Shown piece by piece: positions 18,473-27,333 of a stretch of DNA of 64,000 bases. How positions within the stretch are numbered: position 1 is the first letter of the stretch; each line of letters starts with the position of its first letter. Both the position numbers and the translations under genes were made by a program. The notes under the pieces are model-generated. The model had not been told where the DNA came from and searched no databases. It worked only from the letters and a program-made list of their open reading frames with translations. Source of the stretch: Planctomycetales bacterium (GTDB lineage Bacteria > Planctomycetota > Planctomycetia > Planctomycetales > Planctomycetaceae); NCBI GenBank assembly GCA_026400835.1, contig JAPLOA010000079.1, positions 124,001 through 188,000 of the forward strand, read 5' to 3'.

Positions 18473-18806
18473 AGGCTGTTAGAAGGCAGAGTAAACCGTG
18501 TCCGGACCGGCGTAGAGATTATAGAATGACAGTCAAGCAGCCATGTGTCACGCGAAGGTTTCCCGATTCTTTGGAAGAATGCTCAGGCGGTGAACAAGAG
18601 TCTGTAGAGGGCATTCAAAGAGATCGCGAGTGTACTGAGTCCTGTCAGCAGGCTTCAATCTGTGTGCGAAAGAGAGCCGGAAACGCACTTTGAATCGATC
18701 CCTTCTCCTGCGGCTTCGTTTTCCCGTGACTATCCGATCATTCTGTTTCTCTAAAAGAACAGAAAAGAGCCCTCGCCGGAAGTTGACCATCAGGGATCCA
18801 CAAACA
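18473..18806. other. Spacer between kinase operon and PilZ-like gene
   Basis: About 330 bases without a convincing gene. On the minus strand, TATAAT lies at roughly 18519-18524, about 50 bases before the kinase start, and could be the -10 element of its promoter, though no good -35 is seen at standard distance. An 88-codon minus frame (18548-18814) has no known features and is not accepted. Confidence 0.35.
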
Positions 18807-19310
18807 TCAACCATTCCAGCCTACTGCAACGGGCGCACTCACTTCTTCATGGATACAGTCGCGGAAGACTGAGACATCGCGATGTTCCAGTTCGATCAGT
18901 CTCATAAGCTTCAATCCAGAGAGATTCCACCCGCCTGGAATTCTGGTGTTATGACAACTTTCACATTCAAAGAATCGCCAGCCCCCCTCTTTATCGGGGA
19001 GAGCGATAACAAAGTTCTTCAACTCAATCGGATTAAAAGTCAGTATCCCGACTCCAGCTCGTCGCATGTCGTAAGTCACTGCCGAGGAAACTGCGGTGAA
19101 ATCCAGAATTTGTGGGCGATCAGTTTCGAACGGGATAATCCAGCAGCCAAGAGCCAGTTGTTTTGATTCGCTGCGTCGCCGGCTCTCAGTGATCTCGCTG
19201 CGGTACGCGATACCATCCATCTCGTATTGGGATAACAGCCGTGCGAGTGCCACTGATGCCTTCTTCTGAGCATCCTCTGGCCGAAAGAAGTTAGTAATTC
19301 GCTCGAACAT
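18807..19310 (-). CDS. Hypothetical protein, possible PilZ-like domain
   Basis: A 167-residue soluble protein without signal peptide or membrane segment. Residues about 40-110 show an arginine cluster (ESRRRSESKQLALGCWIIPF) followed about 30 residues later by VTYDMRRAGVGILT. This order and spacing recall the RxxxR and DxSxxG motifs of PilZ domains that bind cyclic di-GMP, but the second motif is altered (Asp-Met-Arg-Arg-Ala-Gly). A CxxC-like pair, CESCHN, lies near residue 116-121. The C-terminal part (LMRLIELEHRDVSVFRDCI) is probably helical. The PilZ call is tentative; otherwise it is a conserved-looking unknown. It stands alone, upstream of the kinase operon and on the same strand. Confidence 0.6.
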   Translation of the reverse strand: MFERITNFFRPEDAQKKASVALARLLSQYEMDGIAYRSEITESRRRSESKQLALGCWIIPFETDRPQILDFTAVSSAVTYDMRRAGVGILTFNPIELKNFVIALPDKEGGWRFFECESCHNTRIPGGWNLSGLKLMRLIELEHRDVSVFRDCIHEEVSAPVAVGWNG

Positions 19311-19622
19311 AGATTACGACTCTATCCATGAAATCAAACTGTCACACGGCTGCAGGCAAATTCCCCGAGGGGACCAGTACACCAATTAACCAAAGGTGAA
19401 TTTTCTTTCGCTACAACTCATTGAACTATTGATCGCCTTTTGGATGATTCCTGTGGATTTTTTTCAACAAGTCCTCGTTCGATGCTGACGCCGAAACGGT
19501 TGTTCCGAATCGGAAGGTTCTATTGATCACAATAGGTAGGGATTCCCGAACACGCTCGCCATTTGCCCTGAAAAGTGGCGCATTGTGGCAACCAGGGCTG
19601 TTCAGCATCGACGAGTTCAATT
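19311..19622. other. Gene-free spacer
   Basis: About 310 bases between the PilZ-like gene and the end of sthA. No coding sequence, clear terminator or repeat was recognised. Confidence 0.4.
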
Positions 19623-21095
19623 TCAGAGATTGCTGCTGAGGACTGCTGGCGTATCGAGATTATGGCTCCTTCGCCGACTCTGCTGACCACAACTTATGGC
19701 TTCTCGAGTATGAACGATTTCCAGAGCTGCCAGACGATAGGCTTCGGCCATCGTTGGAAAGTTAAACGTTGTCTGAATGAATGTATCCACAGGCAGGTTG
19801 GCGATCATGGCCATTTGACCGATATGAACAAGTTCGGTGGCGCCGTCCCCAACGACCTGAATACCAAGGATGCGCTGGCCATCAGGGCATGTCACCATCT
19901 TCAGCATGCCGGAAGGATTTGCCGTGATGTGTGCTCGTGCGATCCGTTCGAAACTCACTCTGGCGACTCGAGGAGCCTCGAATTTCTCTTTGGCTTCCCG
20001 CTCGGTCATCCCAACAGTCGCGATTTCCGGAATCGTATAGATCCCTGTCGGCAGCGAGAGACTGGTTTGGCTTCGCACCCCGCTCAAAGCATGAATAACA
20101 GCTCTTCGCCCCTGATCCATTGAGGCGGATGCCAGAGCCGGAGGCCCGATGGTATCCCCGACAGCGTAGATATGCGGGATGGCAGTTTGACAAAACTCAT
20201 TGACTGTCAGAAGACCCCTGTCTGAAGCCTGGAGCCCTGCCTTCGCCAGCCCCAGCGAATCAATATTCGCCACACGACCGAGTGCCACGAATGCTTTATC
20301 GGAATCAAATGCCCGTCCATCCGCCAAGATTGTTCTGACGGAACTCAAGCCGTCCCATTTGACTGCAGTTAATTCGCAGTTGCCGATGAACTCTCCTCCA
20401 TTGGCACGGAGTTGTCGCAGGAAGTATTCCACAAGTTCTGCATCGACAAAGCCGAGCGGCCGACTGGCCCTGTCCAGCATCGTGACCCGAACACCGAGAG
20501 ATGAGAAAGTGGATGCATATTCACAGGCAATGACTCCGCCGCCGAATATTGCAATCGATCCTGGCAGGTAGCTCATCGAAAGTATCGAGTCACTATCAAG
20601 AATATTCTCATGATCAACTCTGATGTTCGGAGGATTTCGTGGTCGCGACCCCGTCGCGATGATCACAGTATTTCCGCTCACCGTGGTTTGTTCGCCGCAG
20701 ACACGCGTAAACTCAATATCATGGGCGGACACAAACCGGGCTCGGCCATAGGCTCGTTCAACCCCAGCTTGTTCGAGACAGTCTCGGGTTGTTTCCTGAT
20801 AAGCATGCACGACTTCATTCAGTCGCTTCATCAAGCTTGTCACACTGAGTTCAGCGTCATGGCTGATTTGGTAGACGTCCCCGCTGCGACGTTGAAAAGC
20901 AGTAAGAGTCAGGGCTGTTTCACGAAGAGTCTTGCTGGGGATAGTCCCATACTGCACGCAAGCTCCCCCGACCTGAGGCTCCTGCTCAATGATCAGGACA
21001 CGGGCACCCTGTTCTGCCGCTTCCAACGCAGCGTTTTGACCTGCCGGGCCACTTCCGATCACAAGCACATCAAATGTCGGGCGTTCAGCGATCAT
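19623..21095 (-). CDS. sthA: Soluble pyridine nucleotide transhydrogenase
   Basis: A 490-residue cytoplasmic flavoprotein that exchanges hydride between NADPH and NAD+. The FAD fold starts with VLVIGSGPAGQNAALEA. The segment GGACVQYGTIPSKTLRE is diagnostic: it keeps the GTIPSK signature of SthA while the second cysteine of the CXXXXC redox pair found in lipoamide dehydrogenase and other disulfide reductases is replaced by Thr. The central NAD(P) motif is AIFGGGVIACEYAS, followed by the second FAD motif IYAVGDTIGPP and a C-terminal dimerisation domain. The extension after about residue 465 is Ser/Arg-rich and not part of the core. The start overlaps the HDOD gene stop by four bases (ATGA), so the two are translationally coupled. 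Confidence 0.9.
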   Translation of the reverse strand: MIAERPTFDVLVIGSGPAGQNAALEAAEQGARVLIIEQEPQVGGACVQYGTIPSKTLRETALTLTAFQRRSGDVYQISHDAELSVTSLMKRLNEVVHAYQETTRDCLEQAGVERAYGRARFVSAHDIEFTRVCGEQTTVSGNTVIIATGSRPRNPPNIRVDHENILDSDSILSMSYLPGSIAIFGGGVIACEYASTFSSLGVRVTMLDRASRPLGFVDAELVEYFLRQLRANGGEFIGNCELTAVKWDGLSSVRTILADGRAFDSDKAFVALGRVANIDSLGLAKAGLQASDRGLLTVNEFCQTAIPHIYAVGDTIGPPALASASMDQGRRAVIHALSGVRSQTSLSLPTGIYTIPEIATVGMTEREAKEKFEAPRVARVSFERIARAHITANPSGMLKMVTCPDGQRILGIQVVGDGATELVHIGQMAMIANLPVDTFIQTTFNFPTMAEAYRLAALEIVHTREAISCGQQSRRRSHNLDTPAVLSSNL

Positions 21096-21940
21096 GTAGT
21101 TGAGTTAACCCATTCCAGGATTTCATCTTGGTTTCGCAGAATGCCCTGAAATTGCTCCGGATAAATACTCAGCACCATGAGCATTGGATGTGAGTCTGAA
21201 GACTCTGGAGCAGGTGTCGAGGACAAGGCTTTATCTGCGAGATAACTCGCGAGATTGACGGTTGCAGCCTGTTGCAAGCACCCGGGAGCGTCCTGTGGAG
21301 AAAGCTGAAACTGAACGGCTTCTGCAACACGGGCTGAGAGGTCCCAGGAAATAATGAGCTTCGCGGCGAGCGAGATTCTGTGTTTCTCTGCAGCTTCGCA
21401 GATTTCGGCGTCTGATGCTGCCAGGCCATAACAACGCCGACGAGTTGCAAGCGCCTGAAAAAGAATCGGACGGCCGACATCGTGAAGCAGGCCGGAAAGA
21501 AAAGCTTCTTCAACGTTCATACGACGAACTCGAGCGATCTCCTGAGCAAACGCCGCTGTCGCAAGCGATCTTCGAAAAGACTGACGAACGTATGCTTCAA
21601 AGTCAGGTACGTCGAAGATCTTGCATTGGCAGGAAATAAGGACCACGATTTCCCGGACGCAGAGGAGACCTAGTCGCGCAACAGCCTGCTGAATCGACGA
21701 TACGGTTACGCCGGTGGAGTAACGAACAGAATTTGCAATGCGCAGCAGATGGCTGGTCAGCGATTGATCGCGTTTTATCAAAGCTACGATGTCCGATACT
21801 TCGCAGTCGACGTCGCCTGTCAGTTTCAACAACTGAGCGGCAACCTCAGGCAGCACTGGAAGCTCGCAGTCATCCGAACTGATCACAGCCCTGATCGCGT
21901 CCTGAAGTGACTCTGGTTTTCTGGCAGTCGTTGTGCTCAT
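21092..21940 (-). CDS. HDOD domain protein
   Basis: A 282-residue protein consisting mainly of an HDOD domain (about 20-215), a catalytically diverged HD-type helical domain used in regulatory signalling. Visible hallmarks are LPVLPEVAAQLLKL, the segment IVALIKRDQSLTSHLLRIANS with the typical D-x-x-L-x-x-x-LLRxANS pattern, and FLSGLLHDVGRPILFQ. It retains HD in LLHDVG but the full metal set of an active HD phosphodiesterase is not seen. The tail (about 225-282) is Ser/Ala-rich. It is the first gene of a two-gene unit with sthA. Pairing a signalling-type domain with a transhydrogenase is unusual; a functional link is inference from the overlap only. Confidence 0.88.
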   Translation of the reverse strand: MSTTTARKPESLQDAIRAVISSDDCELPVLPEVAAQLLKLTGDVDCEVSDIVALIKRDQSLTSHLLRIANSVRYSTGVTVSSIQQAVARLGLLCVREIVVLISCQCKIFDVPDFEAYVRQSFRRSLATAAFAQEIARVRRMNVEEAFLSGLLHDVGRPILFQALATRRRCYGLAASDAEICEAAEKHRISLAAKLIISWDLSARVAEAVQFQLSPQDAPGCLQQAATVNLASYLADKALSSTPAPESSDSHPMLMVLSIYPEQFQGILRNQDEILEWVNSTT

Positions 21941-22735
21941 GCCGTGTCTTTCCGCCTGTACTCTAGCCTAAAACAATTCCAGCAGGACGCCTGTTCAAAC
22001 CCGGGTGGCTCGATCGAGCGTTACGGGAGCGACTTGACATATGACTGGCAATATCGCCTGAAAGTCTGCGAAGTGACGGATGGTTATTGGGGTTCTGACA
22101 GTCGCTCAGGATGTGCGCGCAGAGTTTCTGCCCAGGCGAATCGCTCGAATCCGCCGGCAGCCGAAGAAATTCGACTCCTCACAAGCGGCTATTGTCTCTT
22201 CATGTCAACCTCAAGAAGGAAAAAACGAGGTTGGACAGAATTCGCAGCCTGAACTTCGACCGACAGGCGACATAGAAGTGATCAGGATGCTCAAATCGTC
22301 GCTGACAGAGGTCTCCGGCGATGGCCCGGGATTACTGTTTTCAGCGAAAATCGCTGAAAAAGGCTTTCTGATTCGGCCTGCAGTGCCTTGGTCCCTGTGA
22401 AATCGGCAGGCAATGCCGAAGTGAAACGCTGTACGAAGGAATCGAAGAAAATGAGTCCAAATTGACGCTGTCGCCGTATTGACCGTTCCGGATCGCAACA
22501 GTTATCACCCCGCGACGATTGTCCGAGTGTTGCGCTGCGAGGCAGTGAACGAGCGGAGAATCAAGACAGCTCAGATCAGATTAAATCACGAGTCCCCGGA
22601 AACGGATTCCGGGCTCGGATCGAGTTACCTAATTTGACTCATGGTCCGCACCAGAATCGACTGGTTCGGAAATCATGGACGATCGCTGCCAGAGCCAGGT
22701 CGCTCTGACGCGCATTCCTGAAGGAGGATCCTACA
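21941..22735. other. Divergent intergenic region before the large secretin gene
   Basis: About 790 bases with no convincing gene; overlapping plus-strand frames of 102 and 106 codons lack ribosome sites and known motifs. A small perfect hairpin lies at 22338-22360 (TTTTCAGCG and CGCTGAAAA around a five-base loop), symmetric enough to act on either strand. The last 15 bases hold an excellent Shine-Dalgarno, AAGGAGG at 22721-22727, eight bases before a TTG start codon. Promoters for both the HDOD-sthA operon and the secretin should be here. Confidence 0.5.
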
Positions 22736-25700
22736 TTGCAAAAGGCCATCGGACTCATCACATGCGCTTCGGTGATGGCCGTGTCGCTGTATTTGTTCAG
22801 CGGCGGCGATCCGTCACGAACGTTGTCAGCTCAGACTGACTCCGGAAAACCTACTGGCAACTACAATGCTGCTGCCAGACGATTTCTTCAGGACGCTCGG
22901 CAGAAGGTGAAGCAAGGCAAGACTGCCGAAGCTCGCCGACTGGCTGAGACAGCGGCATCGCTGTCTGCTGAGTGGAATGAAGGAGAAGAAACTCCTGAGG
23001 AGTTTCTGGATTCACTCGCTGAGCCTGTGGCAAAGCAGGGTGTTGATTTTGATTTCGAGAAACAAGCAGCATCCACTGAAATGGCTGAGACAGATGATTC
23101 TGCCTCAGCCGACTCAGAGGAAGTCAATCCTTTCGAGGAACTGGCAGATGCTGATGTTGAGGCTCCGATGGCCAGTAACGACCTGCTGAAGAAGAAGCAG
23201 GCTCAACGACTGGTTAAGGAAGCTCGGTTTGCCCTGGCCAAGGGTGATCTTGCAACGGCCCGTTCGCGTGCTGTTCAGGCTCGACAGCTACAAGCCTCGT
23301 GGGGACTGTGGGATGATCGGCCGGAACATGTTATTGCCGACCTTGACAAGAAGACAAAGACATCGACTTTTGTTGCGGGTGGCAGCAAGTCATCTGAGAA
23401 GCCGACAGTTCGTTCAAAGAGTGCTGACAACGAGTACGAGCAGGCAACAGGCTTGCTGACTCAGGCACGTGCCGCGATGGATGCAGGCAACCTTGAGGAA
23501 GCCGCAAAACTTGCGGATCAGGCTGCCAAACTGGACGTGGCCTACGGCATGTTTGAGGATAATCCGACCCTCGTTTCCCGGGACATCAAGCGACTGCAGG
23601 GAACCGGTGCGGCTGTCAACTCGACGTTTGCGTCAGCAGACAGTGATACATCTGAAGATGCTGTCATGGCTCGCAAGCTGCTTCACGAAGCACGTGAAGC
23701 CCTGGTCCATGGAAAACTGAGCGTCGCTCGCGAAAAGGCGGCTCAGGCATCCGAGTTGAATGTTGCCTACAACGTTCTGGATGACCGTCCGGAACTTGTT
23801 CTGAATGACATCGAACTGGCACTGCGTGGTCAGGGCAAATCAAAGAAGTCAGCCCGCACCGACAACATTGCAGACGCAGAAACTGCCACGGAATCAGAAG
23901 CCTATCGACTGGTTGCAGAAGCTCGGTCTGCCTTGAATAAAGGCGATCATCAGAAGGCTCAGCATCTTGCAATTCAGGCCCAGCAGCACGACGCTTCGTT
24001 CGGACTTCTGGAAGATCGTCCAGAGACCGTACTGGAAGAAGCCCAGTTGATGGCCCAGAATAGTTCTCAGAAGAATGGCCGAAACGCTTTGGCGTCCGGA
24101 AGCCCTGTGGATGTGACTCCTGAGGGACGTGCATCTGCTTCACTTGCTTCAAACAACGAGGCAGAGTTTGACTTCCCGGTTCTGGCACCAGAAGGTGAGT
24201 CTGCCTCGCAGGCTTATCGCAGAGGCATTGCCGCTCTTCGCAGTGGAAATCGAGTGGCTGCCAAGGCCGCATTCTCTGAAGCCTCGAAGAATGCTGGAGA
24301 TCTGGGCAGCAAAGAGCGTCGACAACTGCAGGACTTTATGCAGAACATTGCTGCTGCTCCGGATGTGCAATTGGCATCTGGCCAGGAGGGTGAATCGATC
24401 TCCATCGATAACGAACTTCCAATGAGCCCAATGAATGAAAAAGATCCGCTGACAACAGCGACTGAAGAGTCTGATGTTCGCTACGAACGTCTTCGCACAG
24501 AAGTCATGAACAGTGTATTCCGAGCAGAGAAGCTGAAGAAGGATAACCCGGAAGAGGCTCTGCAAATCCTGGATAACACACTTGCCACAGTCGAAGCAGC
24601 TCCTCTCAACAAGGAGTCACTGGATACTCTGGGTGGTTATGTTCGTCGCAGTCAGGAAACGATTCGCGAGTACATGGATCAGCAAGGGCCCAACATCGCT
24701 CAGCAGAACAAGAATCGTAACGTGATGGAAGCGATCAAACGCGAGACAGAATCAAAGATTCGGATCGAGCAGGAGTTCGCGGAACTTGTTGATCAGTACA
24801 ACGAACTGATGAAAGAACATCGCTACGCAGAAGCAGAGCTGCTGGCCAAGAAAGCGAAGGATCTGAATCCGGATCTGCCTCAGGCCACAATCATGGTTGA
24901 AAAAGCCAAGATTCAGCGTCAGGTTGCCTTCAACAATGACGTGCGGGAACGCAAGGCCGACAGCTTTACACAGCAGTTGAACGATGTAGAACTGGCTTCG
25001 ATTATGCCTCCGGGAGGAGACTTCTCGATGCCGGATGCAAAGTCGTGGACTGACCTGTCAAAACGTCGCGAAAAGTACGGCCGTGCAGACAGCCGTGAAC
25101 GAACGGAAAGCGAACTGCAGATCGAGAAGAGCCTCGGTGAGAAAGTCTCCCTGCACTTTCATGACGTGGCCTTGACGGAAGTCATTCGACACATTGCAAC
25201 AGTCCATGGCATCAATATTGCCATGCAGACTCGTGCTATCGAAACGGAAGGTCTGACAGCCGATCAACCAGTCAGTATTGATGTGGACGGAATTACTCTG
25301 AGAAGTGCGTTGAATCTCTTGCTGGATCAGGCCGGTGGTCTGGTCTACACGATCGAGAATGAGACGCTGATGATCTCGAATCGACTGGAGCAGGAAACCA
25401 AGCTGGTTACATTGACCTACAATGTAGCAGATCTGGTTGTCCCGGTCGCAAATAAGCTTGGCACCAACTCTCAGGCCAGTAAGGATCAATCGCAAAGCCC
25501 TGGGATGGGCTTGTATCAGGTAAACGATGATCTGTCTGTCAACATCAGTGGAAATGGTCGAACCAACTCCGGTGCGACTGTTGACTACTCTGACAATCAT
25601 GCAGACTTCTCGGGGCTCATCGATCTGCTGACCACCACTATTGAACCTGGCACATGGGACGTCGATGGTGGAAGTGGGACGATCGGGACTGAAGAAAACA

Positions 25701-27073
25701 CATTGAGCCTTGTGATTCGACAGACGGCTGCGACACATGAGCAGGTCGCCGATTTGCTGAAGCAGTTGCGAAAGCTGCAGGACTTGCAAGTAACTGTCGA
25801 AGTGCGATTTATCAGTGTTTCTGACAACTTCTTTGAACGAATTGGCGTCGACTTCGACTTCAACGTGCAGGACAACCTTGGTGATCCTGCCGGTGTACCA
25901 GCCTTTGGATCTCGCCAGCTGACATTCCCAGGCGGGACAACTGGTGGTGGAGGCGGTGGTGGTGGTGGAGGTGGGCAACAGGGACAGGACCTGCGAGGAA
26001 ATACTCAGCAAGGTGGCGGTGGTGGCGGTGGTGGCGGTGGTCAGCAGGGTCAGCAGGGCCAGCAGGGCCAGCAAGGCGGTGGTGGCCGACTGTTTGACCG
26101 TGTAAACCGAGTCAACTCCCCTCGCGACGACTTCAATGGTCAGACGGTAGGCATGTCAGGTCCAAATCAGTTTACTGAGGATTACGACATCCAGTTCCGT
26201 CAGGGATCATTTGAAATTGGTGTGCCAGACTTTGGTGGATTCCAACCAAATGCAGGTATTCAGGTCGGGATGGCCATCCTGAGTGATATCGAAGCCTTCT
26301 TCTTCATTCAGGCCGCACAGGGTGACTCTCGATCGAACATCATGACTGCTCCAAAAGTCACGATGTACAACGGTCAAACCGCGAGCGTCAGCGACAATAT
26401 TATTCGAAACTATGTGGCACAACAGATTCCGGTTGTAGGTCAGGGCGGCATTGGTTTTCAATCAGTGATCGGCCAGGCCCTCGACGGTGTTACCCTAACG
26501 GTAAACGGAGTTGTTTCTGCGGATCGAAGGTATGTTCGATTGTCCATCTTACCAGTCTTCAATCAGATCATTGAAATGCAGACCTTTACCAATGTCGGCG
26601 GCGGACAAGCTGCTGGTGGCTTTGGTGGTGGTGGTGGTGGTGGCGGCTTTGGTGGACAAGGCGGCGGTGGTGGTGGTGGTGGTCAGTTCGGCTTCGGCGG
26701 AATTGGCGGCGGCTTCGGTGGTGGAGGTGGTGGAGGTGGCGGTGGTGGCCAGCAAGGCCAGGGTGGTCAGCAGGGTCAGCAAGGTGGAGGAACTGCCGGA
26801 ACACTGCAGTTGCCTGTTACTTCCAACCTGACCGTATCAACCGTCGTCAGCGTTCCGGACGGTGGTACCGTGCTCCTCGGCGGAATCAAGCGGTTGAGAG
26901 AAGGCCGAAATATGGCTGGAGTACCGATCCTGAACAAGATTCCTTACATCAGCCGATTGTTCAAGAATAGTGGTGTGGGACGCGAGACTGAAAGCGTGAT
27001 GCTGATGGTTACGCCTCGTATCATTATTCAGGAAGAAGAAGAGGAACTCATCATCGGAACTGCTACTGAATGA
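22736..27073 (+). CDS. Giant secretin (GspD-like) with TPR-like repeats and polyglycine inserts
   Basis: The TTG start is fixed by AAGGAGG eight bases upstream and a signal peptide (MQKAIGLITCASVMAVSLYL). The 1445-residue protein has five helical repeats at about 45-92, 154-204, 237-287, 312-362 and 387-437, each with ARxAL..G....A...A..A and most ending in D-R-P-E-x-V or a close variant, separated by acidic linkers. A further degenerate TPR-like part extends to about 790. A secretin N0/STN domain follows (about 800-900, LHFHDVALTEVIRHIA), then N-domain and the secretin beta-barrel (from about 1010; signature VPDGGTVLLGGIKR near 1375 and VMLMVTPRIIIQEEEE at the end). Two Gly/Gln tracts interrupt the barrel region (about 1066-1120 and 1285-1355). 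No other type II secretion genes adjoin. It should form an outer-membrane channel; the repeats may bind partners in the periplasm. Confidence 0.9.
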   Translation: MQKAIGLITCASVMAVSLYLFSGGDPSRTLSAQTDSGKPTGNYNAAARRFLQDARQKVKQGKTAEARRLAETAASLSAEWNEGEETPEEFLDSLAEPVAKQGVDFDFEKQAASTEMAETDDSASADSEEVNPFEELADADVEAPMASNDLLKKKQAQRLVKEARFALAKGDLATARSRAVQARQLQASWGLWDDRPEHVIADLDKKTKTSTFVAGGSKSSEKPTVRSKSADNEYEQATGLLTQARAAMDAGNLEEAAKLADQAAKLDVAYGMFEDNPTLVSRDIKRLQGTGAAVNSTFASADSDTSEDAVMARKLLHEAREALVHGKLSVAREKAAQASELNVAYNVLDDRPELVLNDIELALRGQGKSKKSARTDNIADAETATESEAYRLVAEARSALNKGDHQKAQHLAIQAQQHDASFGLLEDRPETVLEEAQLMAQNSSQKNGRNALASGSPVDVTPEGRASASLASNNEAEFDFPVLAPEGESASQAYRRGIAALRSGNRVAAKAAFSEASKNAGDLGSKERRQLQDFMQNIAAAPDVQLASGQEGESISIDNELPMSPMNEKDPLTTATEESDVRYERLRTEVMNSVFRAEKLKKDNPEEALQILDNTLATVEAAPLNKESLDTLGGYVRRSQETIREYMDQQGPNIAQQNKNRNVMEAIKRETESKIRIEQEFAELVDQYNELMKEHRYAEAELLAKKAKDLNPDLPQATIMVEKAKIQRQVAFNNDVRERKADSFTQQLNDVELASIMPPGGDFSMPDAKSWTDLSKRREKYGRADSRERTESELQIEKSLGEKVSLHFHDVALTEVIRHIATVHGINIAMQTRAIETEGLTADQPVSIDVDGITLRSALNLLLDQAGGLVYTIENETLMISNRLEQETKLVTLTYNVADLVVPVANKLGTNSQASKDQSQSPGMGLYQVNDDLSVNISGNGRTNSGATVDYSDNHADFSGLIDLLTTTIEPGTWDVDGGSGTIGTEENTLSLVIRQTAATHEQVADLLKQLRKLQDLQVTVEVRFISVSDNFFERIGVDFDFNVQDNLGDPAGVPAFGSRQLTFPGGTTGGGGGGGGGGGQQGQDLRGNTQQGGGGGGGGGGQQGQQGQQGQQGGGGRLFDRVNRVNSPRDDFNGQTVGMSGPNQFTEDYDIQFRQGSFEIGVPDFGGFQPNAGIQVGMAILSDIEAFFFIQAAQGDSRSNIMTAPKVTMYNGQTASVSDNIIRNYVAQQIPVVGQGGIGFQSVIGQALDGVTLTVNGVVSADRRYVRLSILPVFNQIIEMQTFTNVGGGQAAGGFGGGGGGGGFGGQGGGGGGGGQFGFGGIGGGFGGGGGGGGGGGQQGQGGQQGQQGGGTAGTLQLPVTSNLTVSTVVSVPDGGTVLLGGIKRLREGRNMAGVPILNKIPYISRLFKNSGVGRETESVMLMVTPRIIIQEEEEELIIGTATE
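25945..26086 (+). repeat. GGT/GGC and CAGGGCCAGCAG codon repeats, first tract
   Basis: Two runs of mostly GGT/GGC/GGA codons (about 25945-25974 and 26011-26043) and a run of CAGCAGGGC-type codons (26042-26075), coding for polyglycine and GQQGQQ. Synonymous codon mixing suggests the tract is kept by selection on the protein or has aged since expansion. The triplet repeats make length variation by slippage likely, in frame. Confidence 0.8.
26598..26794 (+). repeat. GGT/GGC codon repeats, second tract
   Basis: About 65 codons almost wholly for Gly, Phe and Gln (GGFGGGGGGGGFGGQGG pattern), ending in GQQGQ units. It has the same composition as the first tract 600 bases upstream and lies just before the conserved TLQLPVTSNLTVSTVVSVPDG end of the secretin barrel. 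Confidence 0.8.
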
Positions 27074-27207
27074 TATCAACATGGATCTCAGCCGACTCAT
27101 GAGGTCATGCTTGTGAGTCAGCTGTCTGGCTCAGGTGCGGTCTGATCAGACAGTCTATGCTGAATACAATTTGATATCCTCACTGCAGTCAAGCAGTTTC
27201 GGGGTCT

Positions 27208-27245
27208 GAGCCGTCGCGAAGTGCGGGTTTCGCGACGGCTCTTCT
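27208..27245 (+). terminator. Terminator of the large secretin gene
   Basis: GAGCCGTCGCGAA (27208-27220) pairs perfectly over 13 bp with TTCGCGACGGCTC (27229-27241), loop of eight bases, followed by a T-rich TTCTCATT. The stem is long and GC-rich. It lies 135 bases after the stop codon and could also serve the opposite strand. Confidence 0.8.
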
Positions 27246-27333
27246 CATTGATAGACCTACTGTTTGTCTTCGCGAAAACAAGCTATTTAGCGAGAACGCA
27301 CTACAGTTGGGCTTCGAGCATGTCGCCATGCTT

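Noticed and set aside
18510-18545. Possible sigma-54 promoter before the histidine kinase
   Set aside because: TGGCTGCTTGAC is seen on the minus strand, but spacing and the GC doublet do not fit the -24/-12 consensus.
24149-24565. Minus-strand frames within the large secretin
   Set aside because: Shadows of the secretin coding strand; Gly-rich tracts give artificial Thr/His/Ala-rich frames on the other strand (also at 25058-26074 and 26549-26804).
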